Positions 49,294 to 58,238 of a stretch of 64,000 bases of DNA are shown one piece after another. The position numbers and the translations under genes are program-made. The notes beneath the pieces are model-generated. The model was not told where the DNA came from. It worked only from the letters and a program-made list of their open reading frames with translations, and did not search any database. The DNA comes from CBDAQD01 sp965275905 (lineage in GTDB: Bacteria; Pseudomonadota; Alphaproteobacteria; Rhizobiales; JAJFHC01). How positions within the stretch are numbered: the stretch's first letter is position 1; the number at the start of each line of letters is the position of its first letter. The stretch is taken from positions 84,499-148,498 of the forward strand of contig CBDHYJ010000075.1 in assembly GCA_965275905.1 (NCBI GenBank), given 5' to 3'.

Positions 49294-50046
49294 ATGGAGA
49301 ACATGGCCGCCCTTCTCACCGATCCCGTGGCCTGGGCCGCGCTGGCAACTCTGATCGTCATGGAAGTCGTCCTCGGCGTCGACAACCTGATCTTCATCGC
49401 GCTTCTGACCAACAAGCTCCCGGAGGAGCAGCGCGCACGGGCGCGCCGTCTCGGCATCGGAGCCGCCCTCGTACTGCGGCTCGCCCTGCTCGGCACCATC
49501 GCCTTCATCGTCCAACTGACCGAACCGGTGCTGACCGTTGGCGGCGTTTCCCTGTCCTGGCGCGACATGATCCTGATTGCCGGCGGCCTTTTCCTGGTCT
49601 GGAAGGCAACCAAGGAAATCCATCATCTCGTGGATCCGGAACCGGCCCCCAGCCTCTACGACGTCCCGGCCAGCCAGATGGGCTTCGCTGCCGCGATATC
49701 GCAGATCCTGGTGCTGGACCTCGTGTTTTCAATCGACAGCATCATTACAGCGGTTGGCATGACACCTCACGTCCCGATCATGGTGATTGCGGTTGTCGTC
49801 GCCGTCGCGGTCATGCTTCTGGCCGCCGACCCGCTGGCAAACTTCATCCAGAAGAATCCGACCATAGTGATGCTCGCGCTCGGCTTTCTTCTGCTGATCG
49901 GAACGACGCTCATCGCCGACGGGTTCGGCGTCCACATTCCGCGCGGATACATCTATGCGGCGATGGCCTTCTCCGCGCTCATCGAGCTTCTGAACATCTT
50001 TGCGCGACGCGCCAGGCCGAAACCGGTTCCGCCAAGCGAACCCTGA
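49294..50046 (+). CDS. TerC-family integral membrane protein
   Basis: A 250-residue protein with about seven membrane helices and the paired acidic motifs of the TerC/YoaE/Alx group: VMEVVLGVDNLIFIALLTNKLP and ILVLDLVFSIDSIITAVGMT. The family is tied to metal (manganese) handling and membrane protein metalation. AGGAG precedes the ATG at 49294 at good spacing, although an ATG six bases upstream is also possible. It is followed tail-to-tail by parC after 34 bp. Confidence 0.9.
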   Translation: MENMAALLTDPVAWAALATLIVMEVVLGVDNLIFIALLTNKLPEEQRARARRLGIGAALVLRLALLGTIAFIVQLTEPVLTVGGVSLSWRDMILIAGGLFLVWKATKEIHHLVDPEPAPSLYDVPASQMGFAAAISQILVLDLVFSIDSIITAVGMTPHVPIMVIAVVVAVAVMLLAADPLANFIQKNPTIVMLALGFLLLIGTTLIADGFGVHIPRGYIYAAMAFSALIELLNIFARRARPKPVPPSEP

Positions 50047-50080
50047 TCCGCCAAGAAACAATTTTTGAGCGCCGGGCGTC

Positions 50081-52327
50081 CTATTCGAATGGGCGTCCGA
50101 ATTTGTTGCTGCGCGGGAATCCCTTCGGTGGCAGCCGGCCGGCCTGCGCCCTCTGGCCCTGCCAATCGCGGAGTTCCGTCACGGTCCACGTACGTCCGGA
50201 ACTGTCGAGCCAGGAAAGCCCCTCCTTCAGCGTAAAGACCTTGGCATCCGACAGACCGCCGTCCTTGTATCGCTGCAATCTCACACCGCGGCCGCGGTTC
50301 ATTTCGTTCAGCTCCGACAACGGGAAAACAAGCAGCTTCCTGTTCTCTCCGACCGCCGCCACAGAGTCGCCTTCGGCAGGCGTGCAGACCACCGCCTCTT
50401 CCGGAGCGGACACGTTCAGCACCTGCTTGCCCTTGCGGGTATTGGCGACGACCTCGTCCTCCGGAACGACGAACCCGCGACCGTCGGTTGCCGCAACCAG
50501 CAGCTTCCGGCCGCTGCTGTGGACAAAAAGCTCCACGATATCTTCCGACTGGTCGAGATCGATCATCAGCCTGACCGGTTCGCCGTGGCCGCGACCGCCC
50601 GGCAGGCGGTCCGCGCCGATCGTGTAGAACTTACCGTTGCTCGCGAACAGGACCAGCTTGTCCGTGGTTTCGGCATGGAACGCGAACCGCGCCTTGTCGC
50701 CGTCCTTGAAGGACAGGCCCGACGTATCGGCCATGTGCCCCTTCATGGCGCGGATCCAGCCTTTCTGGGAACACACGACGGTTATCGGCTCTTTCTCGAT
50801 CATCGCCTGTGCGACATCGAAATCGCCTTCCGGAGCATCCGCGAACTGGCTCCGCCGGCTCCCCAGCTCCGTCTTCTTGCCGAACTTCTCGCGCGTCGTG
50901 CGGATCTCGTCGGAGATCCTCGCCCACTGCTTCTTATCCGACTTGAGCAGGTCCTTGAGTTCAGCCTGTTCGGCCTGCAACGACTCGTGCTCGGTCCGGA
51001 TTTCCATTTCCTCAAGCTTGCGCAGGGACCGCAGCCGCATGTTGAGGATCGCTTCGGCCTGGACATCGCTCAGCTTGAACGTCCGCATGAGCTCCTTCTT
51101 GGGCTCGTCTTCCTCCCGGATAATGCGGATGACCTCGTCGAGATTGAGGTAAGCGACGAGATAGCCGCCCAGAACCTCAAGCCGGTGCGCGATCTTCTCG
51201 AGCCGGAAATTCGTCCGCCGGACAAGCACTTCCTTGCGGTGCTCAAGCCACTGGTTGAGCACGTCCCGCAGGCTGAGGACGCCCGGCACCTGTCCCTTGC
51301 TCAGGACGTTCATGTTGAGCGAGACCCGGCTTTCAAGATCCGTGACCTTGAACATGGACTCCATGAGCAGGACCGGATCGACAGTCCGGGAGCGCGGTTC
51401 GAGCACGAGGCGGATGTCTTCCGCGGACTCGTCGCGGATGTCCGCGAGCATCGGCAGCTTGCGGGCCTGCATGAGCTCGGCGATCTTTTCGATCAGCCGC
51501 GACTTCTGCACCTGATAGGGAATTTCGGTGATGACGATGACGTACCCGCCCCGCCCGGTGTCTTCGCGCTCCCATTTCGCCCTTACGCGGAAACCGCCTC
51601 GCCCGGTCTTGTAGGCCTCGACGATCGAATCGCGCGGCTCGACGATCACGCCGCCGGTCGGGAAATCCGGACCGGGAACGAATTCGACCAGCTTGTCGAT
51701 GGTCGCCTTGGGGTACTTGATAAGATGCAGCGCGGCGTCGCACAGCTCGCCGGCATTGTGCGGCGGGATGTTCGTCGCCATGCCGACAGCGATGCCCGAG
51801 GCACCATTGGCCAGCAGATTCGGAAAATTGCCGGGCAGCACGACCGGTTCGCTGTCTTCCCCGTCATAGGTATCGCGGAAGTCGACCGTATCCTCGTCGA
51901 TACCCTCGAGCAGTGCCTGCGCGACCTCGGTCAGCCTGGCTTCCGTGTACCGCATCGCCGCGGCGTTATCGCCGTCGATATTGCCGAAGTTGCCCTGCCC
52001 CTCGACCAGCGGAAACCGCACCGCAAAGTCCTGGGCCAGCCTCACCAGCGCATCGTAGACCGCCTGATCGCCATGGGGGTGATAACGGCCGATCACGTCG
52101 CCGACCACGCGGGCGCATTTCTTGAAGCCGGACTCCGGATCGAGCTTCAGTTGCCGCATGGCGTAGAGCAGCCTGCGGTGAACCGGCTTCAGGCCGTCAC
52201 GCACATCCGGAAGGGCCCGGTGCATGATGGTCGACAGGGCATACGCGAGGTAGCGCTCTTCAAGCGCCTCGCGCAGGTTTATCGGCTCAACGCCGCCAGA
52301 ATCAGGGGGCAAATCAATTGTCGTCAT
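50081..52327 (-). CDS. parC: DNA topoisomerase IV subunit A
   Basis: A 748-residue type II topoisomerase subunit that decatenates chromosomes. The breakage-reunion domain starts with LREALEERYLAYALSTIMHRALPDVRDGLKPVHRRLLYAM, then GRYHPHGDQAVYDALVRLAQDFAVR and the catalytic Tyr in AAAMRYTEARLT. The coiled coil and C-terminal beta-propeller follow (GWIRAMKGH, ANTRKGKQVLNV, GRGVRLQRYKDGGLSDAKVF). Length and the short propeller fit ParC rather than GyrA. It is preceded by a 147-bp leader after a small four-helix-bundle gene. Confidence 0.95.
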   Translation of the reverse strand: MTTIDLPPDSGGVEPINLREALEERYLAYALSTIMHRALPDVRDGLKPVHRRLLYAMRQLKLDPESGFKKCARVVGDVIGRYHPHGDQAVYDALVRLAQDFAVRFPLVEGQGNFGNIDGDNAAAMRYTEARLTEVAQALLEGIDEDTVDFRDTYDGEDSEPVVLPGNFPNLLANGASGIAVGMATNIPPHNAGELCDAALHLIKYPKATIDKLVEFVPGPDFPTGGVIVEPRDSIVEAYKTGRGGFRVRAKWEREDTGRGGYVIVITEIPYQVQKSRLIEKIAELMQARKLPMLADIRDESAEDIRLVLEPRSRTVDPVLLMESMFKVTDLESRVSLNMNVLSKGQVPGVLSLRDVLNQWLEHRKEVLVRRTNFRLEKIAHRLEVLGGYLVAYLNLDEVIRIIREEDEPKKELMRTFKLSDVQAEAILNMRLRSLRKLEEMEIRTEHESLQAEQAELKDLLKSDKKQWARISDEIRTTREKFGKKTELGSRRSQFADAPEGDFDVAQAMIEKEPITVVCSQKGWIRAMKGHMADTSGLSFKDGDKARFAFHAETTDKLVLFASNGKFYTIGADRLPGGRGHGEPVRLMIDLDQSEDIVELFVHSSGRKLLVAATDGRGFVVPEDEVVANTRKGKQVLNVSAPEEAVVCTPAEGDSVAAVGENRKLLVFPLSELNEMNRGRGVRLQRYKDGGLSDAKVFTLKEGLSWLDSSGRTWTVTELRDWQGQRAQAGRLPPKGFPRSNKFGRPFE

Positions 52328-52474
52328 GAATCACTCATATAGCATGCGGAACCGGTATCAAACACGATATGTTGCGCAATTTTGTGCAGTTTTCCGCTGC
52401 GATTTGCAGGCTTTTTGTCTGGCCGTGGCCTTATTGCCACCGAGCCTCGCTACAAAGCCAAAGCCTGAAAGCCG

Positions 52475-52933
52475 TCACATGTCCCGCATCCGGTTGGTCT
52501 GCTGAGCGAGACGCATGGTCTCGTGCTCCTCGGTAGACAGGAGCGCCTGAAGGAGCTCTTGCGCTTCGGGAATATCGGCACGCCCGAGCAAATCCCGATA
52601 GAGATCGATCGCCTGGTTGTGAACGTCGAATACCGCCCCGCAGATCTCATCGACGTTCATCTGTGCGAAGGGCGCATCGGAGCTGCGGTGGAGATCGATC
52701 GGCTGGTGCTCCAGATAGTCGTACACCCAGGTGTTGAGCGCTTTGGGATCGGCTCGCTGCTCGAAGCCGTCGATAATCTTCTCCAGACCGGCCTCGTGGT
52801 CAGCGAAGTAGGACAGGAGCATCCTGGTCATCTCCTCCTCATGTTGCGTCGCTCCTTCGGCCAGACGCTCGGCAAGCTGGCGATGCATCATCCGCGTCCA
52901 GTCAATGAGATCAGCGATTGTTTGGACTTTCAT
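52475..52933 (-). CDS. Small ferritin-like/helical-bundle protein of unknown function
   Basis: A 152-residue acidic, helical protein: MKVQTIADLIDWTRMMHRQLAERL, HEEEMTRMLLSYFADHEAGLEKIIDGFE, ALNTWVYDYLEHQPIDLHRSSDAPFAQMNVDEICGAVFDVHNQAIDLYRDLLGRADIPEAQELLQALLSTEEHETMRLAQQTNRMRDM (quoted in pieces). Regularly spaced His and Glu residues in helices (HEEE, DHE, EEHE) resemble diiron helical-bundle proteins. AGGAGG lies eight bases before ATG 52933. I recognise homologues but no assigned role. A frame extension to 53029 has no support. Confidence 0.72.
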   Translation of the reverse strand: MKVQTIADLIDWTRMMHRQLAERLAEGATQHEEEMTRMLLSYFADHEAGLEKIIDGFEQRADPKALNTWVYDYLEHQPIDLHRSSDAPFAQMNVDEICGAVFDVHNQAIDLYRDLLGRADIPEAQELLQALLSTEEHETMRLAQQTNRMRDM

Positions 52934-53116
52934 GACCTTAACCTCCTGAAGGCCGGTCTGCGGCGGCTCGTACCGGAGCCCGTCATCGCGCGTGTTGGTG
53001 AGAGAGGGGCCCTCGTCGTGGTCCAGCACCGGAGTGGTCCGGCATGGTTCTGAGCCAGCGGCAGGGTGGACCGCCCCACAGCATAGGCCAGCCGGCCGGC
53101 CGGCTGCAAATTCACT

Positions 53117-53848
53117 CTAGTTGTCGCCTTGCCGCGACAGCAGCGTCATCAGCCGTTCGCGGGCTTCGGGGAAACGCAGGCCCCGCGCGCCGAAAACGTG
53201 GCGTTCCAGAAAGAACCCTGTCAAACGCAGCCCGGCAAGGACATCCCCGCTTCCTGTCTCGCCACCCGAACGGCCGCCAAGGAAAGCCGGGAGCGGCAGC
53301 AGCTTTGCCGCATAGGGCTCGCCCGCGGCCTCGCTCACCGCCCGGCCGGATTTCGGAGACACCCAGATGAGATTGTCCCGGACACCGCTCGACGCGCATT
53401 CCGCAAGATCCAAGCCGAACCCGAGATCGTCCAGCAGCCCGAGCTCCCAGCGAACCAGCAGGGCCGGCCAGACCTCATCGTTCTCAAGGGCGTCGAGTAC
53501 GATGACAAAGGCGTCGAACAGCCGTTCGTGAGCTTCGCGTTCCGGCAGCAGCTGTGCCATGGCGGTCACGGTTGCAAGTCCGGCGAGCCGGAGGGGATCC
53601 TCCATGGCGACAGCCGCTCGCATGGCAACAGGTTCAAGCGTGTAGTTGCCCAGATGCTCGTCCAGACGCGCCCGCCAGGTCGCATTGACCGTATTGCCTG
53701 GCTGCAGCAGGCTGCGCAATCGGCGCGATCGTCCGCCCCGGACGAGGCCCGCATGGCGTCCGCGGCTGCGTGTGAACAGCTCGAGAATCACGCTCGACTC
53801 GCCGTGAGGACGGGCCGCCAGAACGACGCCCTCTTCCGTCCACTCCAT
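53117..53848 (-). CDS. recO: DNA repair protein RecO
   Basis: A 243-residue recombination mediator working with RecF/RecR to load RecA. The N-terminal OB-fold reads MEWTEEGVVLAARPHGESSVILELFTRSRGRHAGLVRGGRSRRLRSLLQPGNTVNATWRARLDEHLG; the helical C-terminal domain holds LLVRWELGLLDDLGFGLDLAECA. The zinc-binding cysteines found in some RecO proteins are largely absent. It is 32 bp downstream of era in the conserved lepB-rnc-era-recO order. Confidence 0.93.
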   Translation of the reverse strand: MEWTEEGVVLAARPHGESSVILELFTRSRGRHAGLVRGGRSRRLRSLLQPGNTVNATWRARLDEHLGNYTLEPVAMRAAVAMEDPLRLAGLATVTAMAQLLPEREAHERLFDAFVIVLDALENDEVWPALLVRWELGLLDDLGFGLDLAECASSGVRDNLIWVSPKSGRAVSEAAGEPYAAKLLPLPAFLGGRSGGETGSGDVLAGLRLTGFFLERHVFGARGLRFPEARERLMTLLSRQGDN

Positions 53849-53880
53849 GGCCTCCTACCCTGTCACTCTCCGCGGCATCT

Positions 53881-54813
53881 TCACCGCACGGTCGGGAAGT
53901 CCAGTCCCATCTGCCTGTATCGTTCGGGATCTTCGCTCCACCGCCCCCGCACCTTGACGAACAGGAACAGGTGTACGCGGGTTTCGAGGAAGGCTTCAAG
54001 TTCCTTGCGGGCGTCCTGTCCGATGGCCTTGATGGTCTGGCCGCCTTTGCCGAGAACGATCTTCTTCTGACCGTCCCGTTCCACATAGATTACCTGTTCG
54101 ATCCGAATGCTGCCGTCCTTGCGCTGCGTCCATTGCTCGGTCTCGACCGTCGACGCATAGGGCAGTTCGTCATGCAGCCGCCCGTAGACTTTCTCGCGCG
54201 TAATCTCGGCCGCGAGCAGGCGGAGCGGCACGTCCGCGATCTGATCCTCCGGATAGAGCCACGGCCCGGCAGGCATCCGTGCCGACAAGTCACCGAGCAG
54301 GTCGGCTACACCATCCCCGTTCAGTGCCGACACCATGAATGTCTCATCGAACCCGTGGCGATCGTTCAAGTCCGCCGCCAGGGCAAGCAGTGCCGTGCGT
54401 TCCACGGTGTCGATCTTGTTCAGAACCAGCAAAGCCGGCGCATTGAATTTGCCGAGGCCGTCGACGATCCGGGCAACGTCTTCATCGATGCCTCTGCGCG
54501 CATCCACGATCAGGGCAACGGCGTCGGCGTCCCCTGCCCCGCTCCAGGCTGCTTCGACCATGGCCTCGTCAAGTTTGCGCTTCGGCTCGAAGATACCCGG
54601 CGTGTCGACGAGGATGATCTGGCTCGCCTCGTGCATTGCAATGGCGCGGATTCGGGTTCTCGTGGTCTGCACCTTGTGGCTGACAATCGAGACCTTGCCG
54701 CCGACCAGTTGATTGGAGAGCGTCGACTTCCCGGCATTCGGTGCGCCGATGAGCGCGACGAAACCGCAACGGGTTTCGTCGGGCAGAGTGTTGCTGTCGT
54801 CGGCGGACGTCAT
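53881..54813 (-). CDS. era: Ribosome-assembly GTPase Era
   Basis: A 310-residue GTPase binding the 3' end of 16S rRNA. G1 GAPNAGKST, G2 TTRTRIRAI, G3 DTPGIF, G4 NKID and G5 SALNGDG are present, followed by a KH domain ending in QKKIVLGKGGQTIKAIGQDARKELEAFLETRVHLFLFVKVR. The start overlaps the rnc stop by four bases, so both are probably translated together. Confidence 0.96.
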   Translation of the reverse strand: MTSADDSNTLPDETRCGFVALIGAPNAGKSTLSNQLVGGKVSIVSHKVQTTRTRIRAIAMHEASQIILVDTPGIFEPKRKLDEAMVEAAWSGAGDADAVALIVDARRGIDEDVARIVDGLGKFNAPALLVLNKIDTVERTALLALAADLNDRHGFDETFMVSALNGDGVADLLGDLSARMPAGPWLYPEDQIADVPLRLLAAEITREKVYGRLHDELPYASTVETEQWTQRKDGSIRIEQVIYVERDGQKKIVLGKGGQTIKAIGQDARKELEAFLETRVHLFLFVKVRGRWSEDPERYRQMGLDFPTVR

Positions 54814-55511
54814 AGACCGAACAGTCCGTTCTGCCGCAGAAACTCCTCTGCGGCGGCCTGTTCCGCGCCGCGCTTCGAACTTGCCCTGGCCGTCACCGGC
54901 GACATGTCGGTGATTTCAACGCTGATCGTGAAAGTCGGCTCATGATCCGGCCCGGTGCGATCCACCAGCCTGTAGCGCGGTGGCGTCATGCCTTTGCCCT
55001 GAACCCACTCCTGGAGCATGGTCTTCGGGTCTCGCGGGGGCTGCTCGACGGACTTCAGCAACGGATGCCAGAACCTGACAATGAACTGCCTGGCCGCCGG
55101 AAAGCCGCCGTCGAAATAGATCGCCGCGATCAATGCCTCGCAGGCATCTCCCAGGATCGCGGTCTTGTCGCGGCCACCGGCCTGTTCTTCGCCGGGACTC
55201 ATTCTGAGCAGTTCGCCCAGACCGATCTCCCGGGCGACATCGGCGCAGGTTTCCTTGCGCACCAGCGCGTTCAGCCTCGGTGCAAGCTCGCCTTCCGAAC
55301 TTTTGGGAAAGGTCTCGAACAACAGTTCTGCAATCACAAGGCCCAGAACCCGATCGCCGAGAAACTCCAGCCGCTCGTTGTCGGTCTTCTTTTTGCTCTT
55401 GGCCAGATAGCTCGAATGGGTCAGAGCCCGCTCGAGATAGTCCGCGGACCCGAATTCGTGGCCGATCCGGGCCGACAGTTCTCGTTGCGAATTGGTACCG
55501 CCGGACGCCAA
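54810..55511 (-). CDS. rnc: Ribonuclease III
   Basis: A 233-residue double-strand-specific endonuclease. The signature NERLEFLGDRVLGLVIAELLF and the second acidic cluster LGDACEALIAAIYFDGG are present. A dsRNA-binding domain follows with DPKTMLQEWVQGKGMTPPRYRLVDRTGPDHEPTFTI. The TTG at 55511 (LASGGTNSQRELSARIGHEF) lies four bases after lepB ends; the frame is open upstream into lepB, but this would add 40 residues unlike the family. The start is inferred. Confidence 0.93.
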   Translation of the reverse strand: MASGGTNSQRELSARIGHEFGSADYLERALTHSSYLAKSKKKTDNERLEFLGDRVLGLVIAELLFETFPKSSEGELAPRLNALVRKETCADVAREIGLGELLRMSPGEEQAGGRDKTAILGDACEALIAAIYFDGGFPAARQFIVRFWHPLLKSVEQPPRDPKTMLQEWVQGKGMTPPRYRLVDRTGPDHEPTFTISVEITDMSPVTARASSKRGAEQAAAEEFLRQNGLFGL

Positions 55512-55515
55512 GAAT

Positions 55516-56268
55516 TCAGTCCACGCCTGAAAACAGACGCCCCCAGCGTATCGAAGTCGGCCATTTCCAGAATTCCAGGAACCGCGACCCCTCGTCGATC
55601 GAGAAAAAGATGATCTCCGCCCGGCCGACAAGGTTCTCGAACGGAACGAATCCGACCTGGTTGAGGACGCGGCTGTCGGTGGAATTGTCGCGATTGTCGC
55701 CCATTACGAAGTAGTGATCGGGCGGCACCGTAAATTCCTTCGTCGTGTCGGCGTAGCCGTTCTCGAACAGATCGAGCGTAATATGGGAAACCCCGTTGGG
55801 AAGAGTTTCGCGGTATTGCTTGATGCGGGAGACATTACCGAACTCGTCCATCTCCACGTAATCGTCGAGCCGTTCCTTTTTCACCGGCTCGCCGTTGATA
55901 TGAAGAATGCCCCCGATCATCTGGATGCGGTCACCGGGCAGCCCGACGATCCGCTTGATGTAGTCCGTCTCATTGTCCCTCGGCAGCTTGAACACGGCGA
56001 CGTCGCCGCGCTCGGGCTGAGACGACCAGATCCGGCCGTTGAACAGTTGCGGGCCGAACGGGATCGAGTAGTTGCTGTAGCCGTAGCTGAATTTGGAGAC
56101 AAACAGGTAGTCACCGACGAGGAGTGTCGACTTCATGGACCCCGAAGGAATATTGAAAGGCTGATAAAGCAGGGTCCGCACGATCAGAGCCAGGATCAGC
56201 GCGTGGATGACCACGCGAATGATCTCCATGGCGCCACCATCAGACTTCTTCGTGGCCTCTTCACTCAT
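55516..56268 (-). CDS. lepB: Signal peptidase I
   Basis: A 250-residue membrane-anchored serine-lysine protease that removes Sec/Tat leaders. One N-terminal helix (VVIHALILALIVRTLLYQPF) precedes the serine motif IPSGSMKSTLLVGDYLFVSKFSYGYS. The lysine motif is TDYIKRIVGLPGDRIQ and the family motif GDNRDNSTDSR. The gene heads the lepB-rnc-era-recO run, 155 bp downstream of acpS, so the gap may hold its promoter. Confidence 0.95.
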   Translation of the reverse strand: MSEEATKKSDGGAMEIIRVVIHALILALIVRTLLYQPFNIPSGSMKSTLLVGDYLFVSKFSYGYSNYSIPFGPQLFNGRIWSSQPERGDVAVFKLPRDNETDYIKRIVGLPGDRIQMIGGILHINGEPVKKERLDDYVEMDEFGNVSRIKQYRETLPNGVSHITLDLFENGYADTTKEFTVPPDHYFVMGDNRDNSTDSRVLNQVGFVPFENLVGRAEIIFFSIDEGSRFLEFWKWPTSIRWGRLFSGVD

Positions 56269-56423
56269 GTCAACTCTCTGATCTGTCCATGCATGGCGTC
56301 AGTTCCTGATTCCCGGGATCTGACCTGCGCGCGGCAAAAGCACCTTCAGGCGCTGCTATAGCCGCTGCCTCTGTAACATTCAACGCAAGCTGTCGTCATT
56401 TCTCAATTTCGCGAGATACCGCT

Positions 56424-56834
56424 TCACCCCGCGGCATCCGCATCTGTGGCCATGATGATAACGATCGCCTGTGCGTATGGCGGCTCGTCCGTGATGGTCA
56501 GATGGATAACCGGTTCGCGGCCCGGGCCGACCAGATGCAGCAATCGCTCCCTGGCCCCTCCGGTCAGTTCCAGAGTGGGGCGTCCGGACGGTTCGTTCAC
56601 CACACCGATGTCGCGCCAGAATACGCCGTTTCTGAACCCGGTTCCCAGAGCCTTGGAGCACGCTTCCTTCGCCGCATACCGCTTGGCATAGGATGCGGCT
56701 CTCATAGCCCGTCGATCGCTCTTGGCCCGTTCGATTTCGGTGAAAACCCGCTCTACAAACCGGTCTCCGAACCGCTCCAGCGTCTTTTCGATGCGCCGGA
56801 TATCGATGATGTCGTTGCCGAGCCCTACGATCAT
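56424..56834 (-). CDS. acpS: Holo-[acyl-carrier-protein] synthase
   Basis: A 136-residue 4'-phosphopantetheinyl transferase that activates acyl carrier protein. Motifs GLGNDIIDIRRIEKTLERFGDRFVERVFTEIE and RYAAKEACSKALGTGFR (metal-binding Asp and Glu), then WRDIGVVNEPSGRPTLELTGGA. It overlaps pdxJ by four bases. Confidence 0.94.
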   Translation of the reverse strand: MIVGLGNDIIDIRRIEKTLERFGDRFVERVFTEIERAKSDRRAMRAASYAKRYAAKEACSKALGTGFRNGVFWRDIGVVNEPSGRPTLELTGGARERLLHLVGPGREPVIHLTITDEPPYAQAIVIIMATDADAAG

Positions 56835-57592
56835 GCCGCGCGCGCCGCGTCCATCAGGCTGCGCATCCGCCTGATCGACTGATCTAGCCCGACGAATATC
56901 GCCTCACCGACGAGGAAATGACCAATGTTGAGTTCGACGACTTCGTTCATCGCGGCGACAGGACCGACCGTGTCGAACGTCAGGCCGTGTCCGGCGTGAA
57001 CTTCGAGCCCGAGGGAATACGCAAGCTCCGCGCTGCGGCTCAGGCGGGCGAGTTCCGCGTCTGCGCCGGCGGAATCGCCATCCAGCGCCTTTTCGCAATA
57101 GGACCCGGTGTGCAACTCGACAATGTCTGCCCCCAGCGATTGCGATGCGTCAAGTTGATCCGCGTCCGGATCGACGAACAGCGATACCCTGATACCGGCA
57201 CCCTTGAGCTTGTTGACGAAGGGCGCCAGGTGATTGTGGCCGCCCCGGACATCGAGACCGCCCTCCGTTGTCAGTTCCTCGCGTTTTTCGGGGACCAGAC
57301 AGCAGGCGTTCGGTTTGTGCCGCAGCGCGATGTCCAGCATTTCCTCGGTTGCAGCCATCTCGAGATTGAGCGGCAGCGTAATATCGGCCATGAGCTGTTC
57401 GATATCGTCGTCACTGATGTGCCGCCGGTCTTCGCGCAAATGCGCGGTGATCCCGTCGGCGCCGGCTTCGGCGGCCAGATGCGCGGCGCGAACCGGATCG
57501 GGGTGCTGGCCGCCGCGCGCGTTGCGGATCGTCGCCACGTGATCGATGTTCACGCCCAACCGCAAATGTTCGATATCTGTCCGTGCATCCAT
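56831..57592 (-). CDS. pdxJ: Pyridoxine 5'-phosphate synthase
   Basis: A 253-residue TIM-barrel enzyme making pyridoxine phosphate. Signature segments: LRLGVNIDHVATIRNARGGQHPDPVRAAHLAAEAGADGITAHLREDRRHISDDDI, CCLVPEKREELTTEGGLDV, VELHTGSYCEKALD and GLEVHAGHGLTFDTVGPVA. It overlaps acpS by four bases, a usual alphaproteobacterial pair. Confidence 0.96.
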   Translation of the reverse strand: MDARTDIEHLRLGVNIDHVATIRNARGGQHPDPVRAAHLAAEAGADGITAHLREDRRHISDDDIEQLMADITLPLNLEMAATEEMLDIALRHKPNACCLVPEKREELTTEGGLDVRGGHNHLAPFVNKLKGAGIRVSLFVDPDADQLDASQSLGADIVELHTGSYCEKALDGDSAGADAELARLSRSAELAYSLGLEVHAGHGLTFDTVGPVAAMNEVVELNIGHFLVGEAIFVGLDQSIRRMRSLMDAARAA

Positions 57593-57619
57593 GCTGCTTC
57601 CTCCGGCAAGGGTGAACCG

Positions 57620-58228
57620 TTAGGCCTTGACCTTTTCCTTTTCGCGACGCCGGTCCTCGCCGCGCTTCTGCAGGCGGCGTCTGCGATTGTTCTGGTAGGT
57701 CCCGACAATAATCCTGACGAGAAAATAGAAGAAGACGGCCATCGAAATTCCGAGCGGAACGCCGCCGATCGTCATCGGCTTCAGCAGCGGCCACAGCGAC
57801 GTCCAGAAATCGCCGAACAGGCTGGATGGATCCGTCAGAGTCGCCCAGAGGCTGATGTCAGCCAGTTTCGACTGTTCGCCGCCTTCGCTCTCTACACCGA
57901 GAAGGAAATTGCCGAACGAGAATGTGGCGAACCAGATGAACGGGAACGTCACCGGATTGCCGACGAATGTCCCGAATGCCGAGGCGATTACGTTGCCGCC
58001 AATGACGAGTGCCGCCACCGCGCCGATGATGAAATGCAATCCCATGAACGGCGTGAATGACGCAAAAACCCCTGCGGCAAATCCGAGTGCGATGGCGTGC
58101 GGCGATCCGCTCAGACGCGTTACCCGGTGCCGCACGTATTCCATGGCGCGGCGCCAGCCTCGCCTTGGCCAGAGCCAGGCTTGCGCTCGCTCCCGGATTT
58201 GGGGTTTCTCACGCCTCTTGAACAGCAT
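57620..58228 (-). CDS. DUF2062 membrane protein
   Basis: A 202-residue protein with three or four membrane helices and the DUF2062 core SPHAIALGFAAGVFASFTPFMGLHFIIGAVAALVIGGNVIASAFGTFVGNPVTFPFIWFATFSFGNFLLG (in pieces). N- and C-termini are strongly basic. The function is unknown. It lies between pyrE and pdxJ, a position conserved in several Rhizobiales. Confidence 0.86.
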   Translation of the reverse strand: MLFKRREKPQIRERAQAWLWPRRGWRRAMEYVRHRVTRLSGSPHAIALGFAAGVFASFTPFMGLHFIIGAVAALVIGGNVIASAFGTFVGNPVTFPFIWFATFSFGNFLLGVESEGGEQSKLADISLWATLTDPSSLFGDFWTSLWPLLKPMTIGGVPLGISMAVFFYFLVRIIVGTYQNNRRRRLQKRGEDRRREKEKVKA

Positions 58229-58238
58229 GCGTTGCGAC

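Noticed and set aside
54810..55631. Long form of RNase III beginning at 55631
   Set aside because: The extra N-terminal residues are the wrong frame of lepB's 3' end and match no RNase III.
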